DNA of 22,891 bases from Firmicutes bacterium UBA1393 (lineage in GTDB: Bacteria > Bacillota > DTU025). Position 1 is the stretch's first letter, and each line of letters begins with the position of its first letter. The notes below the pieces were generated by a model. That model made no database searches and was not told where the DNA came from. It was given only the letters and a program-made list of their open reading frames with translations. Of this stretch, positions 1 to 7,247 are shown piece after piece. Location: assembly GCA_002305255.1 (NCBI GenBank), contig DBQN01000011.1:12658-35548 (forward strand), in the 5' to 3' direction. A program made the position numbers and the translations under genes.

Positions 1-299
1 ACCAGGGCTAGCCTCCACAGGGGAATCCTCGACATGCACAGCTGCTCGAGGATGGCCGCCCCGGGCTCGTCAGTGACCAATCGCGGCACCGTCTGCACAG
101 CGCCCATGCAGAAGAAGGCCAGCAAGAATCGGCTCGCGAAGCCGACACCCCCTCCCGCTGCGTCCGGCAACCGACCGGCTCCGGCCATGGCGATGCACAG
201 GAACACCAGAGCGGCAACGTTCTCGGCAATGAACTCCATCGGACCGGCCAGCTTACGCTGGAGTTCCGCCCTCAGCTCGTATACCAGAAGACTGATCAC
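1..299 (-). CDS. ABC-2 type transporter permease, N-terminal part (cut by window edge)
   Basis: This is the membrane subunit of an ABC exporter. About 99 residues are visible before the frame runs off the window. I chose the GTG at 299 because a GGGGGA ribosome site lies about 7 bases upstream and translation from it gives a typical ABC-2 permease N-terminus. That N-terminus has a basic juxtamembrane stretch (ELRAELQRKLAGPMEF), then two hydrophobic helices, then DEPGAAILEQLCMSRIPLW, which resembles the E..GTLEQL.LSP motif of this family. The start lies inside the ATPase gene (47-bp overlap), which points to translational coupling. It should pair with the ATPase next to it; the substrate cannot be told. 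Confidence 0.8.
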   Translation of the reverse strand, partial: MISLLVYELRAELQRKLAGPMEFIAENVAALVFLCIAMAGAGRLPDAAGGGVGFASRFLLAFFCMGAVQTVPRLVTDEPGAAILEQLCMSRIPLWRLAL

Positions 300-1272
300 A
301 TCGCACTCCCCCAGATATGAGCTTTGCGTACGCCCTCTCGAGACAGGGCTCCAACCGTGTCACTGACTCGATCTCAAGACCCGAAGCACGCAGGCACTCT
401 ATGGCACCATAGATTGCCTTCTCACTGGCGAACTCCAGCTCGAAGCTGGCGTGCCCGCTCGACATGGTGGAACACTGGGAGCACGCCCTCACGGTTCCGA
501 TTTGTGCGAGCATCCTCACGACGTTTGGGTCGACCACTCCCCTTACCGAGATGCTGTATGCCCTAGCGGCGAACATGGTGAGGAGCCGGCTCACGCTTCC
601 CTGGGCGATGACCTGCCCGCCGGCCATTACACAGACGTCATGACACACGCTCTGGGCAACGTCCATCTGATGTGTGCTGAGCACCACACACACCCCTTCC
701 TCCTCGGCCAACAGCGAGATGGCGGCCCTTAGCTCTAGCGATGAGGGCAGGTCGAGCCCGAGCGTAGGCTCATCGAGAAGCAGCACCCTGGGGCGCATCG
801 CCAGGGCGCAGGCAAGCACCGCTTTCTGTTGAGTGCCTAGGGAAAGGGTGTTCACGCGAGCGTTCGCAAACCTGCCCGCACCGAAACGCTCCAGCCATCT
901 GAGGCCCCGCCCTAGGGCATCGGGCGCACACCCTCGCACGGCGGTAAAATACGCGATGTTTTGCGCAGGCGTGAGCCGGGGATACAGAGCCCTCGCCCTG
1001 TCGAGGGCCGTCGCCACCCTGGCGATGGCCTGGGCGCGGTCAGTTCTCATTGAGTAGCCGCAGATGCGTATGTCGCCGCTCGATGGAGCCACCAACCCGG
1101 CAAGCATCGCTATCGTGGTGCTCTTTCCGGCTCCGTTCGGGCCCAAGAGGCCCAGCACCCTGCCTGCCCTGGCCTCAAGGTCAAGCCCCATCACCGCCAC
1201 GCGGCCGGGGGCACCACGCTTACCTCGGTAGATCCTGGTTACCGACTTCATGACTACCGCCGCGTCATCCAT
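253..1272 (-). CDS. ABC transporter ATP-binding protein (ABC-2/drug or Na export type)
   Basis: This cytoplasmic ATPase of 339 residues should power the permease that follows. Walker A is GPNGAGKS (44-51). The signature is the divergent LSLGTQQK (143-150), a form seen in CcmA/NatA-like ATPases. Walker B is RVLLLDEPTLGLD (162-174) and the H-loop is STHQ (199-202). Where most relatives have the Q-loop glutamine, this protein reads ALDRARALYPRLT (89-101), so that glutamine appears to be absent. About 120 extra residues follow the ATPase fold. The open frame extends up to 1602, but that part is a shadow of the regulator gene. The ATG at 1272 overlaps the regulator's stop by 8 bp and has GGTGGG just upstream. 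Confidence 0.92.
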   Translation of the reverse strand: MDDAAVVMKSVTRIYRGKRGAPGRVAVMGLDLEARAGRVLGLLGPNGAGKSTTIAMLAGLVAPSSGDIRICGYSMRTDRAQAIARVATALDRARALYPRLTPAQNIAYFTAVRGCAPDALGRGLRWLERFGAGRFANARVNTLSLGTQQKAVLACALAMRPRVLLLDEPTLGLDLPSSLELRAAISLLAEEEGVCVVLSTHQMDVAQSVCHDVCVMAGGQVIAQGSVSRLLTMFAARAYSISVRGVVDPNVVRMLAQIGTVRACSQCSTMSSGHASFELEFASEKAIYGAIECLRASGLEIESVTRLEPCLERAYAKLISGGVRCDQSSGIRAEGGTPA

Positions 1273-1858
1273 CTTGCCCACCGGACTCATCGGCCCCCGC
1301 TCGCCCCGGCACCGGGTAGAGCGCGAGGGCCATGGAGTACAGCGTGTCATCGCCTTCATCGCCGCCGGCCATGAACTCAGCGATGAGCTGCTCCAGCCTG
1401 TGAGCGAACTCCCGCGCCTTGTCAGGCGTGAGCCTGGCCGCACCCAGCTGCGCCGTGAGCACCGTAGTGTCATCCACCGGCGCTGACGCAATGGCCGATG
1501 ATGCGGCGCGCATGTCGCGCACGATGGCCTCAAGGGCATATGCAGGCGCCTGAGCGGTATGGCCGAGGGCGGGATCAACAACGAAGTCATGGGCGATGGC
1601 ACCGTAGTACTTCTCTAGGATCCCTGAACGCTCTTTCGTGTCTACCAGCTCTACCAGAGCGGCTCTTTCGAGCACCTTGACGTGATAGTGTATGCTCGCC
1701 GGCACGAGCCCCAGTTCATCGGCGATCTGTGTCACCGTCATGGGGCGTTGAGCAAGCATCCGGAGGATAGTCAGGCGCTTTCTGTCGAGCAGCGCCCTGA
1801 GCTGCTCAATCGAGCTCACCACCTGGACGTCTTTGGGACTCCAGTCCGGACTCGCCAC
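1265..1858 (-). CDS. ArsR-like winged-helix transcriptional regulator
   Basis: This 197-residue DNA-binding protein probably controls the ABC exporter genes that follow it. Residues 15-85 form a winged helix-turn-helix of the ArsR type: RKRLTILRMLAQRPMTVTQI, then ADELGLVPASIHYHVKVLE as the recognition region. Residues 86-197 form an uncharacterised helical effector or dimer domain with no metal-binding cysteine pair, so it is probably not a metal sensor. The start is the GTG at 1858, with GGGTGATC about 4 bases upstream. It is the first gene of a three-gene operon, overlaps the ATPase by 8 bp, and its own promoter carries a direct repeat that fits autoregulation. Confidence 0.88.
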   Translation of the reverse strand: MASPDWSPKDVQVVSSIEQLRALLDRKRLTILRMLAQRPMTVTQIADELGLVPASIHYHVKVLERAALVELVDTKERSGILEKYYGAIAHDFVVDPALGHTAQAPAYALEAIVRDMRAASSAIASAPVDDTTVLTAQLGAARLTPDKAREFAHRLEQLIAEFMAGGDEGDDTLYSMALALYPVPGRAGADESGGQDG

Positions 1859-1878
1859 TACAGATCACCCTATCGATA

Positions 1879-1897
1879 AATGATATTTTAATGATAT
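1879..1897. promoter_or_regulatory. Probable operator: direct repeat AATGATAT
   Basis: AATGATAT occurs at 1879-1886 and again at 1890-1897, exactly 11 bp apart, which places both copies on the same face of the helix. The second copy covers the -10 box and the first covers the expected transcription start. A repressor bound here would block the promoter. The adjacent ArsR-like protein is the natural candidate; that link is inference. Confidence 0.5.
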
Positions 1898-1919
1898 GAT
1901 TCCCCCTAATGGGTGTCAA
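1891..1919 (-). promoter_or_regulatory. Sigma-A type promoter of the regulator-ABC operon
   Basis: Reading the minus strand, a perfect TTGACA (1914-1919) is followed by a 17-bp spacer and TATCAT (1891-1896, five of six consensus bases). Transcription should begin near 1884, about 25 bases before the GTG at 1858. This is the best-matching promoter in the window. Confidence 0.75.
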
Positions 1920-1928
1920 TGATGTATA

Positions 1929-1957
1929 TTGCATTTTCACCCGGCGGGTGATACTCT
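1929..1957 (+). promoter_or_regulatory. Weak promoter of the zinc-ribbon gene with palindrome in its spacer
   Basis: A TTGCAT box (1929-1934) and an extended -10 (TG at 1949-1950, TACTCT at 1952-1957) are separated by 17 bp. The match to consensus is poor. The spacer contains the perfect inverted repeat CACCC-GGC-GGGTG (1938-1950), a usual position for a repressor site. The promoter is back to back with that of the ArsR-like regulator, with 9 bp between the two -35 boxes. Confidence 0.35.
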
Positions 1958-2043
1958 AATTATGGCTGTTGTTCAAGCGCACCTTGTCCCAGAGTGCCGA
2001 CTTGACCAAGAGCTCAACACCCAAGCAAAGGAGCGCGATCAAG

Positions 2044-2337
2044 TTGGCATACGAGGACAAGACTTTGGTCTGCAGAGACTGTGGGCAGGAGTTCGTGTTC
2101 ACCGCCGGCGAGCAGCAGTTCTACGTTGATCACGGTTTTCAGAATGAGCCCTCCAGGTGCACAGAGTGTAGGCGTAACCGCAGGGCCAGCCAGGGCGCCG
2201 GTGGCGGAACCCGCACCATGCATGAGGTCGTCTGTTCATCGTGCGGTCAAACCTGCACCGTGCCGTTCGTTCCCAGCGGCGACAGGCCGGTTTACTGCAG
2301 CGATTGCTTCGCGGCACAGAGGGGCGGGCGCCGGTAA
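2044..2337 (+). CDS. Small tandem zinc-ribbon protein
   Basis: This 97-residue cytoplasmic protein has two CxxC-based zinc sites. The first is formed by C10/C13 and C39/C42, in the arrangement LVCRDCGQEF...SRCTEC known from small Firmicute zinc-ribbon proteins. The second is formed by C64/C67 and C85/C88, with a free C71. The linker is glycine- and arginine-rich. I chose the TTG at 2044 because AAAGGAG (2027-2033) lies 10 bases upstream and the product starts at the family-typical M-AYEDKTLVC. An upstream TTG at 1969 would add 25 residues that do not look conserved. It stands alone between a divergent regulator and a terminator. The biochemical role of the family is not known to me; nucleic-acid binding is the usual guess. 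Confidence 0.85.
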   Translation: MAYEDKTLVCRDCGQEFVFTAGEQQFYVDHGFQNEPSRCTECRRNRRASQGAGGGTRTMHEVVCSSCGQTCTVPFVPSGDRPVYCSDCFAAQRGGRR

Positions 2338-2398
2338 GGACGCAGGCAACTGCTTTCCCTCCGGGCCTACATCCTGACTATTGGCGGAACGATATGGG

Positions 2399-2430
2399 AA
2401 ACCCCGGCCATCGGCCGGGGTTTGCTTTAT
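2399..2430 (+). terminator. Rho-independent terminator after the zinc-ribbon gene
   Basis: An 11-bp perfect stem (AAACCCCGGCC at 2399-2409 and its complement at 2413-2423) closes on a 3-base loop and is followed by a T-rich run, TTTGCTTTAT. The stem lies about 60 bases after the zinc-ribbon stop. The T-run is only on the plus side, so it mainly stops plus-strand transcription. It also sits 28 bases beyond the minus-strand pepT stop. Confidence 0.85.
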
Positions 2431-2457
2431 CTCGTGTGCATTGCGTCGCTGCTGCGA

Positions 2458-3708
2458 CTATGAGGACTCGCCAGCCCACAACCTGGCCAGGTTGACGGCG
2501 GTCTCGGCTCCCTTCTCCATCCACTGCACACATGCCCACTCCTGTCTACTGTGGGCATCTCCACCACCCGTGAAAAGGTTGGGCGTGAGGACGCCGCGGA
2601 AGGTCATCCTCGCTCCATCAGTGCCGCCCCGGATGGGGTGCATGTGCGGCGTGATTCCGGCCATCTCCATGGCCTTCAGGGCGAACGCTACGACCCTCGG
2701 ATCCTTGTCGAGTTCGGCCTTCATGTTTGAATAGCCCATTTCCCCCGAGAACCTCACCGACGATCCCGGATACCTCTCCTCGATGGCGGCGAGAGCATGC
2801 TCAAGCGCTTGTCGCCTCGCCTCGAGCTGGCCTTTGACGAAATCGCGGACTATCAGCTTGATCCGCACCTCTTCCACATTGCCGTCGATCTCTGTGGGGT
2901 GGATAAAGCCTTCGCGGCCATCGGTGGTCTCCGGTCTCCAACCAGATGGCACGCTGGCGAGCACCTCGCCCGCAACGTGCAAGGCGTTGACCATCTTCCC
3001 CCTGGCAGTGCCGGGATGAGCTGATCTACCTTTGACGGTGACAACTCCGTTCAGGGCGTTGAACGTCTCATCAGAGAGTTCTCCGAGGGCGCCGCCGTCG
3101 AAGGTGTATGCGAGCTTGGCCCCGAAACGATCGTACGGGAACTTGAGCACTCCCGCGCCGATCTCCTCATCGGGAGTGAAGGCCACCCACACATCGGGCC
3201 TGGGCAGAGAGGAATCGTTGATCAGCATCGCGAGGGCTCGCATGATACTGGCTATACCGGCCTTGTCATCTGCGCCCAGCAGCGTTGAGCCGTCGGATGT
3301 GATGATATCGCTGCCCACAGCTTTGAGGATAGCCGGAGTGTCGGCCGGATCGAGGACTACGCCGTTTCCGACCTCAATACGTCCACCCGAGTAGGCCCTG
3401 TGCAGCACGGGCTTCACACCTTCGCCGGGAATCCCTGGCACGGTGTCAAGGTGCGCCAGAAAGCCGATGGGCGGAGCGTTCACGCCAGGCGTCGCCGGGA
3501 GTCGTCCCAACACGAAGCAGTGCTCGTCCACGTGGACATCGGAGAGGCCCATCTGGTTGAGCTCTCCCTCGAGCATTTTGGCAAGGTCCCACTGCCCCGG
3601 CGTACTTGGAGTAGTGTCTGTAAGCTCAGAACTGACCGTATCGACCTGAACGTAGCGGATGAACTTGTCGGCAACGCTCTCCTCAAGAAGGTTGCACCTG
3701 GTCGTCAT
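2458..3708 (-). CDS. pepT: Peptidase T (tripeptide aminopeptidase, M20 family)
   Basis: This cytoplasmic dizinc aminopeptidase removes the N-terminal residue of tripeptides. It is 416 residues from the ATG at 3708, close to the usual length. Counting from that ATG, the M20 motifs are complete: AHLDT (85-89) with the first zinc histidine and aspartate, GADDKAG (145-151) with the bridging aspartate, TPDEEIG (178-184) with the catalytic glutamate pair, TFDGG (202-206), IRGGTDGA (359-366) and GGGDAHSRQEW (381-391) with the last zinc histidine. The ATG is preferred to a GTG nine bases upstream because AGGTGGAG sits right before the ATG. The stop codon of the flavodoxin-like gene lies just before the GTG, so the two are co-transcribed. 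Confidence 0.93.
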   Translation of the reverse strand: MTTRCNLLEESVADKFIRYVQVDTVSSELTDTTPSTPGQWDLAKMLEGELNQMGLSDVHVDEHCFVLGRLPATPGVNAPPIGFLAHLDTVPGIPGEGVKPVLHRAYSGGRIEVGNGVVLDPADTPAILKAVGSDIITSDGSTLLGADDKAGIASIMRALAMLINDSSLPRPDVWVAFTPDEEIGAGVLKFPYDRFGAKLAYTFDGGALGELSDETFNALNGVVTVKGRSAHPGTARGKMVNALHVAGEVLASVPSGWRPETTDGREGFIHPTEIDGNVEEVRIKLIVRDFVKGQLEARRQALEHALAAIEERYPGSSVRFSGEMGYSNMKAELDKDPRVVAFALKAMEMAGITPHMHPIRGGTDGARMTFRGVLTPNLFTGGGDAHSRQEWACVQWMEKGAETAVNLARLWAGESS

Positions 3709-3717
3709 TGACTCCAC

Positions 3718-4221
3718 CTACCAGACTGAGGGACGCATGAGCTGCTCGACGATGTTTCGCGCAGTCGTGTTTAGCGCTGCGCTGTTCTTCACCGTTTGAC
3801 CGCTCACCGCATCCTCATACACTATGAGTCCTCCTGCCCTCTCCACCCTGGTCTTGACGGATTTGAGGTGCATGTCGGCGTTACCTCCCCCGTTCGTCGC
3901 GAACACTGCCACGCGCCGCCCGATGGCATCGGGCATGTTGTCAAGGAACTCATTCAGCTCCGCTGAGGGACGCCCTGAATGCACCGGTCCTGCGATGAGC
4001 ACCAGATCATATGCCATCAGTGATCTCGGCATGGTCGTCGACAGCCGCACGCCTCTGCGCCTCAATGCAGCGTAGCCCGCCGCCAGCCACGAGAGGCGGC
4101 GTTCGGGCTCCAGTCTCACATATGTGGTGCTGTGGTTTCTGGCCTCCAGTTCGGCCCCTATGGCCTTCATCAGTCCATGAGTAACGCCGGTCCGGGAGTG
4201 GTAGATCAGCAGCACTCTCAC
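3718..4221 (-). CDS. Flavodoxin-like protein
   Basis: This protein of 167 residues has a flavodoxin fold and probably binds FMN and carries electrons or reduces a substrate. The phosphate-binding loop is at the N-terminus: RVLLIYHSRTGVTHGLMKAI (residues 2-21), with S-R-T-G-V-T as the FMN loop. A second strand-loop follows (LVLIAGPVHSGRPSAELNEF), then VAVFATNGGG. The chosen start is GTG 4221, with AAGGGGGG six bases upstream. The open frame continues to 4329, but that extension is a shadow of the GTPase gene. It lies 23 bp after the GTPase and is followed directly by pepT. Its redox partner is not evident. Confidence 0.82.
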   Translation of the reverse strand: MRVLLIYHSRTGVTHGLMKAIGAELEARNHSTTYVRLEPERRLSWLAAGYAALRRRGVRLSTTMPRSLMAYDLVLIAGPVHSGRPSAELNEFLDNMPDAIGRRVAVFATNGGGNADMHLKSVKTRVERAGGLIVYEDAVSGQTVKNSAALNTTARNIVEQLMRPSVW

Positions 4222-4244
4222 GCATATCCCCCCTTTGGCATGGG

Positions 4245-5189
4245 CTAGGTCCGGAACTCCACTATGTCTCCGTCTGACAGAACGTACTCTCTCGGAACCG
4301 ACTGGCCGTCGAACTTGGCTGAGCCCCACACCCTTGCAGTCTTCATGTTGGCATACAGGTCTTTATGTATCGCTCTGGCCAGGTCGCCGACGGTATCGCC
4401 CTTCTTGAGCACGAAGGGTGCGTTCCAATCGGCAGGCTTTCCCGGTGGTTTGGAGCACACTCGGATGATGCCTAGATTCCCGAACACGTGACCAGGCACA
4501 AGGTCCAGGCCGGCACGTGCCGCAGCGGAAACGCGCAAGAGCTGCCTGCCGGGAAACACATCGGCCAGAATGTCAGCATTGTCGGCCGCCCCAGGCAGGT
4601 CGAGCTTGGTAGCTACTACCGACATGAACTGACCCTCTCTGATTGCCCTTCCCTCGTCAAGCAGTGTGAGGCACTCCTCGAGCACATCTGCACAGTCATC
4701 GCTCGACACGTCAACCGTCACCAGCAGGCCGTCAGAAGCACGGATGGCCGCGGCCATGGCGGGCGGGAACATGTCGCGCGTCATCGGAGGCATGTCGACT
4801 AGCTGGATCAGGATGTTTTCAAACCTCATCATGCCGGGAACCGGACTCGTGGTGGCGAAGGGATACTCCGCCACCACGACGCGGGCGTTGGTGAGTGCAC
4901 CAACCAGCGACGACTTACCGCTGTTCGGTGGGCCCACCACGAACACCTGCGCGGCGCCTTCGCGTTCAACTCTGTAAGGATCGGGCCTGCCCTTCTTGGC
5001 CGCGGCCCGTCCCTCTTCCCTCGCTCTGGCTATCCTCTTCTTGATGTCGGCCTGCATCTTCTCGGTGCCCTTGTGCTTGGGAATGCAGCGTAACATGTTC
5101 TCAAGGGCAGCGAGTCGGTCCTCCGGGGTTGTAGCTCGCTTGTACGCCTCCTCTGCCTCAATGTACTGTGGCGTGAGGTTGGCGGGCAT
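4245..5189 (-). CDS. OBG/DRG-type GTPase with C-terminal TGS domain
   Basis: This 314-residue cytoplasmic GTPase resembles the DRG branch of the OBG family, which tends to act on ribosomes or RNA. Residues 1-75 are a charged helical segment. The G domain has G1 GPPNSGKS (86-93), G2 near TTS (113-115), G3 DMPP (132-135; a proline replaces the usual glycine of DxPG), G4 TKLD (194-197) and a G5-like SAA (221-223). Residues 250-313 form a TGS domain ending in YVLSDGDIVEFRT. The start ATG 5189 has GAGGAGGG 7 bases upstream. It begins 15 bp after the pullulanase stop, so the two are almost certainly co-transcribed, though no metabolic link is obvious. Confidence 0.87.
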   Translation of the reverse strand: MPANLTPQYIEAEEAYKRATTPEDRLAALENMLRCIPKHKGTEKMQADIKKRIARAREEGRAAAKKGRPDPYRVEREGAAQVFVVGPPNSGKSSLVGALTNARVVVAEYPFATTSPVPGMMRFENILIQLVDMPPMTRDMFPPAMAAAIRASDGLLVTVDVSSDDCADVLEECLTLLDEGRAIREGQFMSVVATKLDLPGAADNADILADVFPGRQLLRVSAAARAGLDLVPGHVFGNLGIIRVCSKPPGKPADWNAPFVLKKGDTVGDLARAIHKDLYANMKTARVWGSAKFDGQSVPREYVLSDGDIVEFRT

Positions 5190-5204
5190 GCGCGCTCCCT
5201 CCTC

Positions 5205-7136
5205 TCAAGAATGAACCACGAGAGCACTCAGGGCCGGCACGAACAAGGCTGACGGGCTCTGACCTTCGAGAGCGAAGGGCCCGGGATCCAGCGGTTCAGT
5301 GCCTGCCGACATCCCTCCGACTGCGATTCGCCACGGACCCCTACCCTCAGGCAAGTCGACGCGAAGCCCGTGCCTGCGTGCGTTGTACACCACCACTATG
5401 TCACGCCAGCTATCGCCGGCGACTTCGCCATCTATTCTGAATACCAGAAGGCCGGGTTCGACCCTCAAGAAGCTGAGCGCCTTCCGTATCTGGTCGGCGC
5501 TGGTCATCCTGAACGCAGGATGACACCGGCGCATCCGGATGAGTCCTTTCACATAGTCGAAAACCACTCGGTACTTAGCCTTTCGAGTCCAGTCGAACGC
5601 ATTGACCGAATCGTCCGACTTATAGCTATTGGCGTCGCCACCCTTGGTGCGCAGCATCTCTGCGCCGCCCTCAAGGAAGGGTATGCCCTGGCTGGTCATG
5701 ACAATGGCCTGGGCAAGCATGGCCATGCGCATCCTGTCGGTTCTGCTATCGTCAGGGCATGAGCGACTGATCTTGTCCCACAGCGTGAGGTTGTCGTGAC
5801 ATGACACGTAGTTCACGGTCTCTCCGGGAGCATCCGCATGCCCGCGTAGCTCAGAGTTGTAGTTAACCGCCCCTGCCACGCCCGCCGCCACGGCGACTTC
5901 AACACCCTTCGCACCCTGCACAAATCCGCGGCCGATCCCGTCATTGTCGCCCTTGACGGCGTTTCTGAATCCGTCGTTGAATACGGCAATGCCAGCGCCT
6001 CGCTGCTTGCCGGCGGTGAACATCCTTACTGGATCAAGCCCCGACGGCCCTCCTGCCCATGGTTCACCGTACAGGAGTAGGCTGGGATCGATCGCCTTCA
6101 GCTCGGCACCTATCTGCCGCATGGTTTCATCATCGAACAGGGCCATAAGATCGAAGCGAAAACCGTCGACATGGTACTCCTTCACCCAGTAGCGCAACGA
6201 ATCGAGGATGAGCTTGCGTGCCATGGGCCTCTCAGTGGCGATCTCGTTACCGCAACCTGAGCCATTGGTCAGCGTTCCGACGCAAGTGCGGTAGTAGTAT
6301 CTGGGCGCCATCACATTCAGCGGATTCTCAGCCACAGTGTAGGTATGGTTGTAGACCACATCGAGAACTACCCTGAGGCCAGCGCGGTGCAGTGCCTGCA
6401 CCATCTTCTTCACTTCAGTGATTCTGGAAGCGCCGTCAGCCGGTGACACCGAGTACGAGCCTTCAGGCACGAAGTAGTGGTAAGGATCATAGCCCCAGTT
6501 GTATGCTGATGGATCATTCTCATCCACTGAAGCGAAATCCTGCACCGGCATGAGGTGCACGTGCGTCACCCCCAGCTCGACCAGGTGGTCGAGGCCTGTG
6601 GAGTGACCTTCATACGTGGTACCTCTGGCCGTGATGCCAAGATACTTGCCGCCGAAAGGTATGCCAGATTCAGGCAATACCGAAAAGTCGCGCACGTGCA
6701 TCTCGTAGATCACTGCGTCAGTTGAATGTTCAAACTTCGGCCTCACATCGCACGTCCAGCCCTCAGGATCCGTCGATGCCAGATCCACGATGAGACCGCG
6801 CTTACCGTTGAGGGTCAGGCCGCGTGCATATGGGTCAGCCGCCTCGGCAATGGAAGACCCGTGCCTGGTACGATACGTATATGAACGGCCTGCAAGATTC
6901 CCCTCGATCACGGCAAACCACACTCCGTCACCGATCGGACGCATGGCAACCTCGCGAGCAGTGGGAGCGTAGGCCGAGTCGTACACCAGCACCCACACGG
7001 CCGAGGCCAGCGGCGCGAACACGCGAAACGCAGTGCAGCTGGGAGTATACGTGGCACCGAGGTCATCGCCGGGGTAGTACAGCTCGAAGAGCCCCTGCCC
7101 CGCCGAAGAGACCACATCGCGAGCCCCTATGCTCAT
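5205..7136 (-). CDS. pulA: Type I pullulanase (GH13), cytoplasmic
   Basis: It hydrolyses alpha-1,6 branches in pullulan, limit dextrin or glycogen. Counting from ATG 7136 (643 residues), an N-terminal beta-sandwich of the CBM48 type spans about 20-115. The catalytic barrel carries the type I signature YNWGYDP (212-218), region I DVVYNH (259-264), region II GFRFDL with nucleophile D329, region III GEPW with acid/base E358, and region IV VSCHDN (444-449). A beta-rich C-terminal domain follows. There is no signal peptide, so it acts on internal glycogen or imported oligosaccharides. The ATG has GGAGGTGGG upstream; the frame extends to 7205 without a better start. A promoter can be drawn in the 111-bp gap before it. 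Confidence 0.94.
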   Translation of the reverse strand: MSIGARDVVSSAGQGLFELYYPGDDLGATYTPSCTAFRVFAPLASAVWVLVYDSAYAPTAREVAMRPIGDGVWFAVIEGNLAGRSYTYRTRHGSSIAEAADPYARGLTLNGKRGLIVDLASTDPEGWTCDVRPKFEHSTDAVIYEMHVRDFSVLPESGIPFGGKYLGITARGTTYEGHSTGLDHLVELGVTHVHLMPVQDFASVDENDPSAYNWGYDPYHYFVPEGSYSVSPADGASRITEVKKMVQALHRAGLRVVLDVVYNHTYTVAENPLNVMAPRYYYRTCVGTLTNGSGCGNEIATERPMARKLILDSLRYWVKEYHVDGFRFDLMALFDDETMRQIGAELKAIDPSLLLYGEPWAGGPSGLDPVRMFTAGKQRGAGIAVFNDGFRNAVKGDNDGIGRGFVQGAKGVEVAVAAGVAGAVNYNSELRGHADAPGETVNYVSCHDNLTLWDKISRSCPDDSRTDRMRMAMLAQAIVMTSQGIPFLEGGAEMLRTKGGDANSYKSDDSVNAFDWTRKAKYRVVFDYVKGLIRMRRCHPAFRMTSADQIRKALSFLRVEPGLLVFRIDGEVAGDSWRDIVVVYNARRHGLRVDLPEGRGPWRIAVGGMSAGTEPLDPGPFALEGQSPSALFVPALSALVVHS

Positions 7137-7193
7137 TGTTGCACCCACCTCCCGCGAAACCCGTCTTGAGCAGCCTGTTAGCCGCATACAGTC

Positions 7194-7223
7194 ATGATAC
7201 AACATACGCGCAAGGCGTGTCCA
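7194..7223 (-). promoter_or_regulatory. Proposed promoter of the pulA-GTPase-flavodoxin-pepT unit
   Basis: On the minus strand TGGACA (7218-7223, five of six) is followed by 18 bp and TATCAT (7194-7199, five of six). It lies in the 111-bp gap between the pepF stop and the pulA start, leaving a leader of about 50 bases. No terminator is visible in that gap, so read-through from pepF is also likely. Confidence 0.5.
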
Positions 7224-7247
7224 CGGGCGCAGGCAGGGTCAGGCCGT

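Noticed and set aside
34..732. Plus-strand ORFs over the ABC genes
   Set aside because: They mirror the ATPase and permease genes, show no domain and no ribosome site.
1273..1602. Longer N-terminus for the ABC ATPase
   Set aside because: The residues are arginine- and serine-rich, lack family similarity and lie antiphase inside the regulator gene. The ATG at 1272 has a ribosome site and the usual N-terminus.
4222..4329. 36-residue extension of the flavodoxin-like protein
   Set aside because: It lies antiphase in the TGS domain of the GTPase, and flavodoxins start just before the first beta strand, as here from GTG 4221.
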